Source: DAOTXR01 sp034435375
GTDB lineage: Bacteria > Chloroflexota > Anaerolineae > Aggregatilineales > UBA3940
DNA: 64,000 nucleotides
Assembly (NCBI GenBank): GCA_034435375.1
Contig: DAOTXR010000069.1
Location: 62,001 to 126,000 of the forward strand
Direction: 5' to 3'
Shown: positions 63,601 through 64,000 of the stretch, one piece after another
Position numbering within the stretch: the stretch's first letter is position 1
How the letters are laid out: each line of letters begins with the position of its first letter
Program-made: the position numbers and the translations under genes
Notes under the pieces: model-generated
Seen by the model: only the letters and a program-made list of their open reading frames with translations
What the model was told of the DNA's origin: nothing
Database searches by the model: none

Positions 63601-64000
63601 AGCTTCAGCGGGAGCGGCAGATCTCTGCCACCCCGCCGGTGATCGTCGGCGGGGCGCTGGTTGCGCCCCTTGGGATGCTGCTTGAGGAGAAGACGCCTGC
63701 CGATCTCGCCGACCGGCAGGTGGTCGAGGCCATCGCCATGCAGGCAGTGATGGAGACCGAGATCGCGCTGGGCAACGACCCGCGCGACGTGAGCGGCGAC
63801 AACCGGGGCTACGACATCGAGAGCCTGGACCCGCGCACGGGGCGGCTGCGCTTCATCGAGGTGAAGGGGAGACGCGCCGGGGCTGACACGCTGACCATCA
63901 CTCGCAACGAACTGCTGACCGCCATCAACAGCCCGGAGCAGTGGACGCTGGCAATTGTGCTGGTCGAGGGTGGACGGGCGCAGCCGCCGCGCTATGTCCG
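60627..64000 (+). CDS. SNF2-type helicase with DUF3883-like C-terminus (3' end outside window)
   Basis: The frame is open from ATG 60627 (GAGGTGAG upstream) to the edge, 1,124 codons. Walker A LLADDPGAGKTIMAGLLIKE (~127), DEAH-type VVDEAHKM (~229), TATPHNG, and the second RecA domain KLVIFTEHRDTLRYLW (~510), ATDAAGEGINLQRA (~565) and EQRFGRIHRIGQ (~590) place it among SNF2/HepA-type helicases. The last ~80 residues (GYDIESLDPRTGRLRFIEVK, then TRNELLTAINSPEQWTLAIV) fit DUF3883, a Mrr-like nuclease fold. DISARM DrmD-type defence helicases have this kind of core. Confidence 0.85.
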   Translation, partial: MVRLEGLKPGLRVKGIVPQQPVLVVDVKWHGENAIELFYKRVDGQPGMQLLYRGDEASLEIVEAAGARSFNADGAVFRLVSEAYRIRLAHLFDPVLAVHISLIEPLPHQITGVYGEMLTRQPLRYLLADDPGAGKTIMAGLLIKELFVRGDVRRCLICVPGNLAAQWQDELWFKFQLRFDILTRETVEASVTGNPFTERDLVIIRLDQVARSDDLQEKLRRTDWDLIVVDEAHKMSASFWGGDLKATRRYRLGELLSGLTRHFLLVTATPHNGKEEDFQLFLKLLDPDRFEGRFREGVYEVDVSDIMRRMVKESLRRFDGRPLFPERRAYTVDYQLSAVEMQLYHAVTEYVREEFDRADQLEDDSRRGTVGFALTVLQRRLASSPEAIYQSLKRRRERLQKRLREAEAARRQTLAGEGETLYDEEYLDDLDDAPAEETEIIEEQVLDSATAARTIAELRAEIETLRRLERMAFEVRQSGADRKWEQLATIIQDDEHMVGPGGARRKLVIFTEHRDTLRYLWERISTLFGREDTTVSIDGSLTREQRRAAEDRFRNDPDVHFLVATDAAGEGINLQRAHLMINYDLPWNPNRLEQRFGRIHRIGQTEVCHLWNLVAGETREGYVYERLLKKLETEGQALNGQVFDVLGKLFEETPLRELLIEAIRYGNRPDVRARLGQAVDNAVDRERVRELLETRSLVTQVMDISQIEAIRADMERYAARRLQPHYIKTFFVQAFETLGGRLNEREPGRYQITHVPAAIRDRAREMGTVLPVLREYERVCFEKALISVPGQPLADFLCPGHPLLDTVIDLVLDRHGEALRSGAVLVDPTDPGTQLRALFFLEQTICDAAGQTISREAHFVEVDEAGNIRAGGSAPYLDYRPATPEEMARLAPHLEAGWLSSGALEAQVTGFAIEQLVPQHLERVRSRRETLIDKTLAAVQERLTREINTWDRRARELREQERSGRPNVRLNSQLCQQRADELHARLERRKAELQRERQISATPPVIVGGALVAPLGMLLEEKTPADLADRQVVEAIAMQAVMETEIALGNDPRDVSGDNRGYDIESLDPRTGRLRFIEVKGRRAGADTLTITRNELLTAINSPEQWTLAIVLVEGGRAQPPRYV

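Noticed and set aside
1..64000. tRNA, rRNA, CRISPR array, insertion sequence, replication origin
   Set aside because: None was recognised by eye on either strand. A tRNAscan, Infernal and ISfinder search would be decisive.

Overview
The window looks like a chromosomal segment of a GC-rich, free-living bacterium, most likely a member of the Chloroflexota (Anaerolineae-like). That placement is inferred from gene content: a fused NuoCD next to NuoB and NuoI, many GAF-type sensor kinases, a Mrp/RicT pair, a T-box in front of a ThrS that lacks the TGS domain, and hybrid His-kinase/receiver proteins. No rRNA, tRNA, CRISPR array, insertion sequence or prophage was recognised. Starts were chosen from visible Shine-Dalgarno sequences where possible.

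Layout. 1-3.8 kb: a minus-strand sugar-uptake and oxidation operon (GntR regulator, SDR dehydrogenase, RbsC-type permease, substrate-binding lipoprotein running off the left edge), with a nested palindromic operator upstream. 3.9-7.3 kb: a NarL-type two-component pair. 7.4-13.9 kb: plus-strand housekeeping genes (rplI, RodZ-like protein, rimO, NUDIX hydrolase, SEDS cell-wall polymerase, gltX). 13.9-19.1 kb: a lone receiver protein, an RNase H-like exonuclease with a possible small upstream ORF and a CRP/FNR-like box, a small membrane protein, ilvE and an SPFH protein. 19.3-24.1 kb: an Lgt-like protein, a split glutamine-dependent NAD synthetase (amidase plus synthase) and a UvrD/PcrA helicase. 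24.1-28.3 kb: a GAF histidine kinase, a MerR-controlled aldo/keto reductase with a textbook 19-bp-spacer promoter, and an ANT(6)-type aminoglycoside adenylyltransferase.

28.7-37.4 kb: nuoB-nuoCD-nuoI (the peripheral Q-module of complex I), a small Cys-motif protein, a Mrp-type Fe-S carrier, RicT, an M20 amidohydrolase and purA. 37.5-40.2 kb: a 901-residue cysteine-rich repeat lipoprotein, the most unusual intact gene here. 40.5-50.1 kb, minus strand: deoC, lpd, a threonine-dehydrogenase-like SDR, iorBA, glycerol-1-phosphate dehydrogenase and gyrB. Lpd, the threonine-dehydrogenase-like enzyme and IorAB suggest amino-acid catabolism. 50.2-55.9 kb: a membrane protein, two tandem NfuA-like Fe-S carriers with duplicated promoters, a zinc-ribbon/FHA protein, and thrS under a T-box riboswitch.

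56.0-64.0 kb is accessory DNA with signs of decay: an orphan, N-terminally short Avd-like four-helix protein (the DGR accessory family), a VapBC toxin-antitoxin pair whose PIN toxin carries a +1 frameshift, a hybrid histidine kinase that starts inside its H-box, an intact receiver-kinase, a broken unidentified gene, and a large SNF2-type helicase with a DUF3883-like end that runs off the right edge. This last stretch resembles the margin of a defence island. Anything it encodes as a system would continue to the right of the window.
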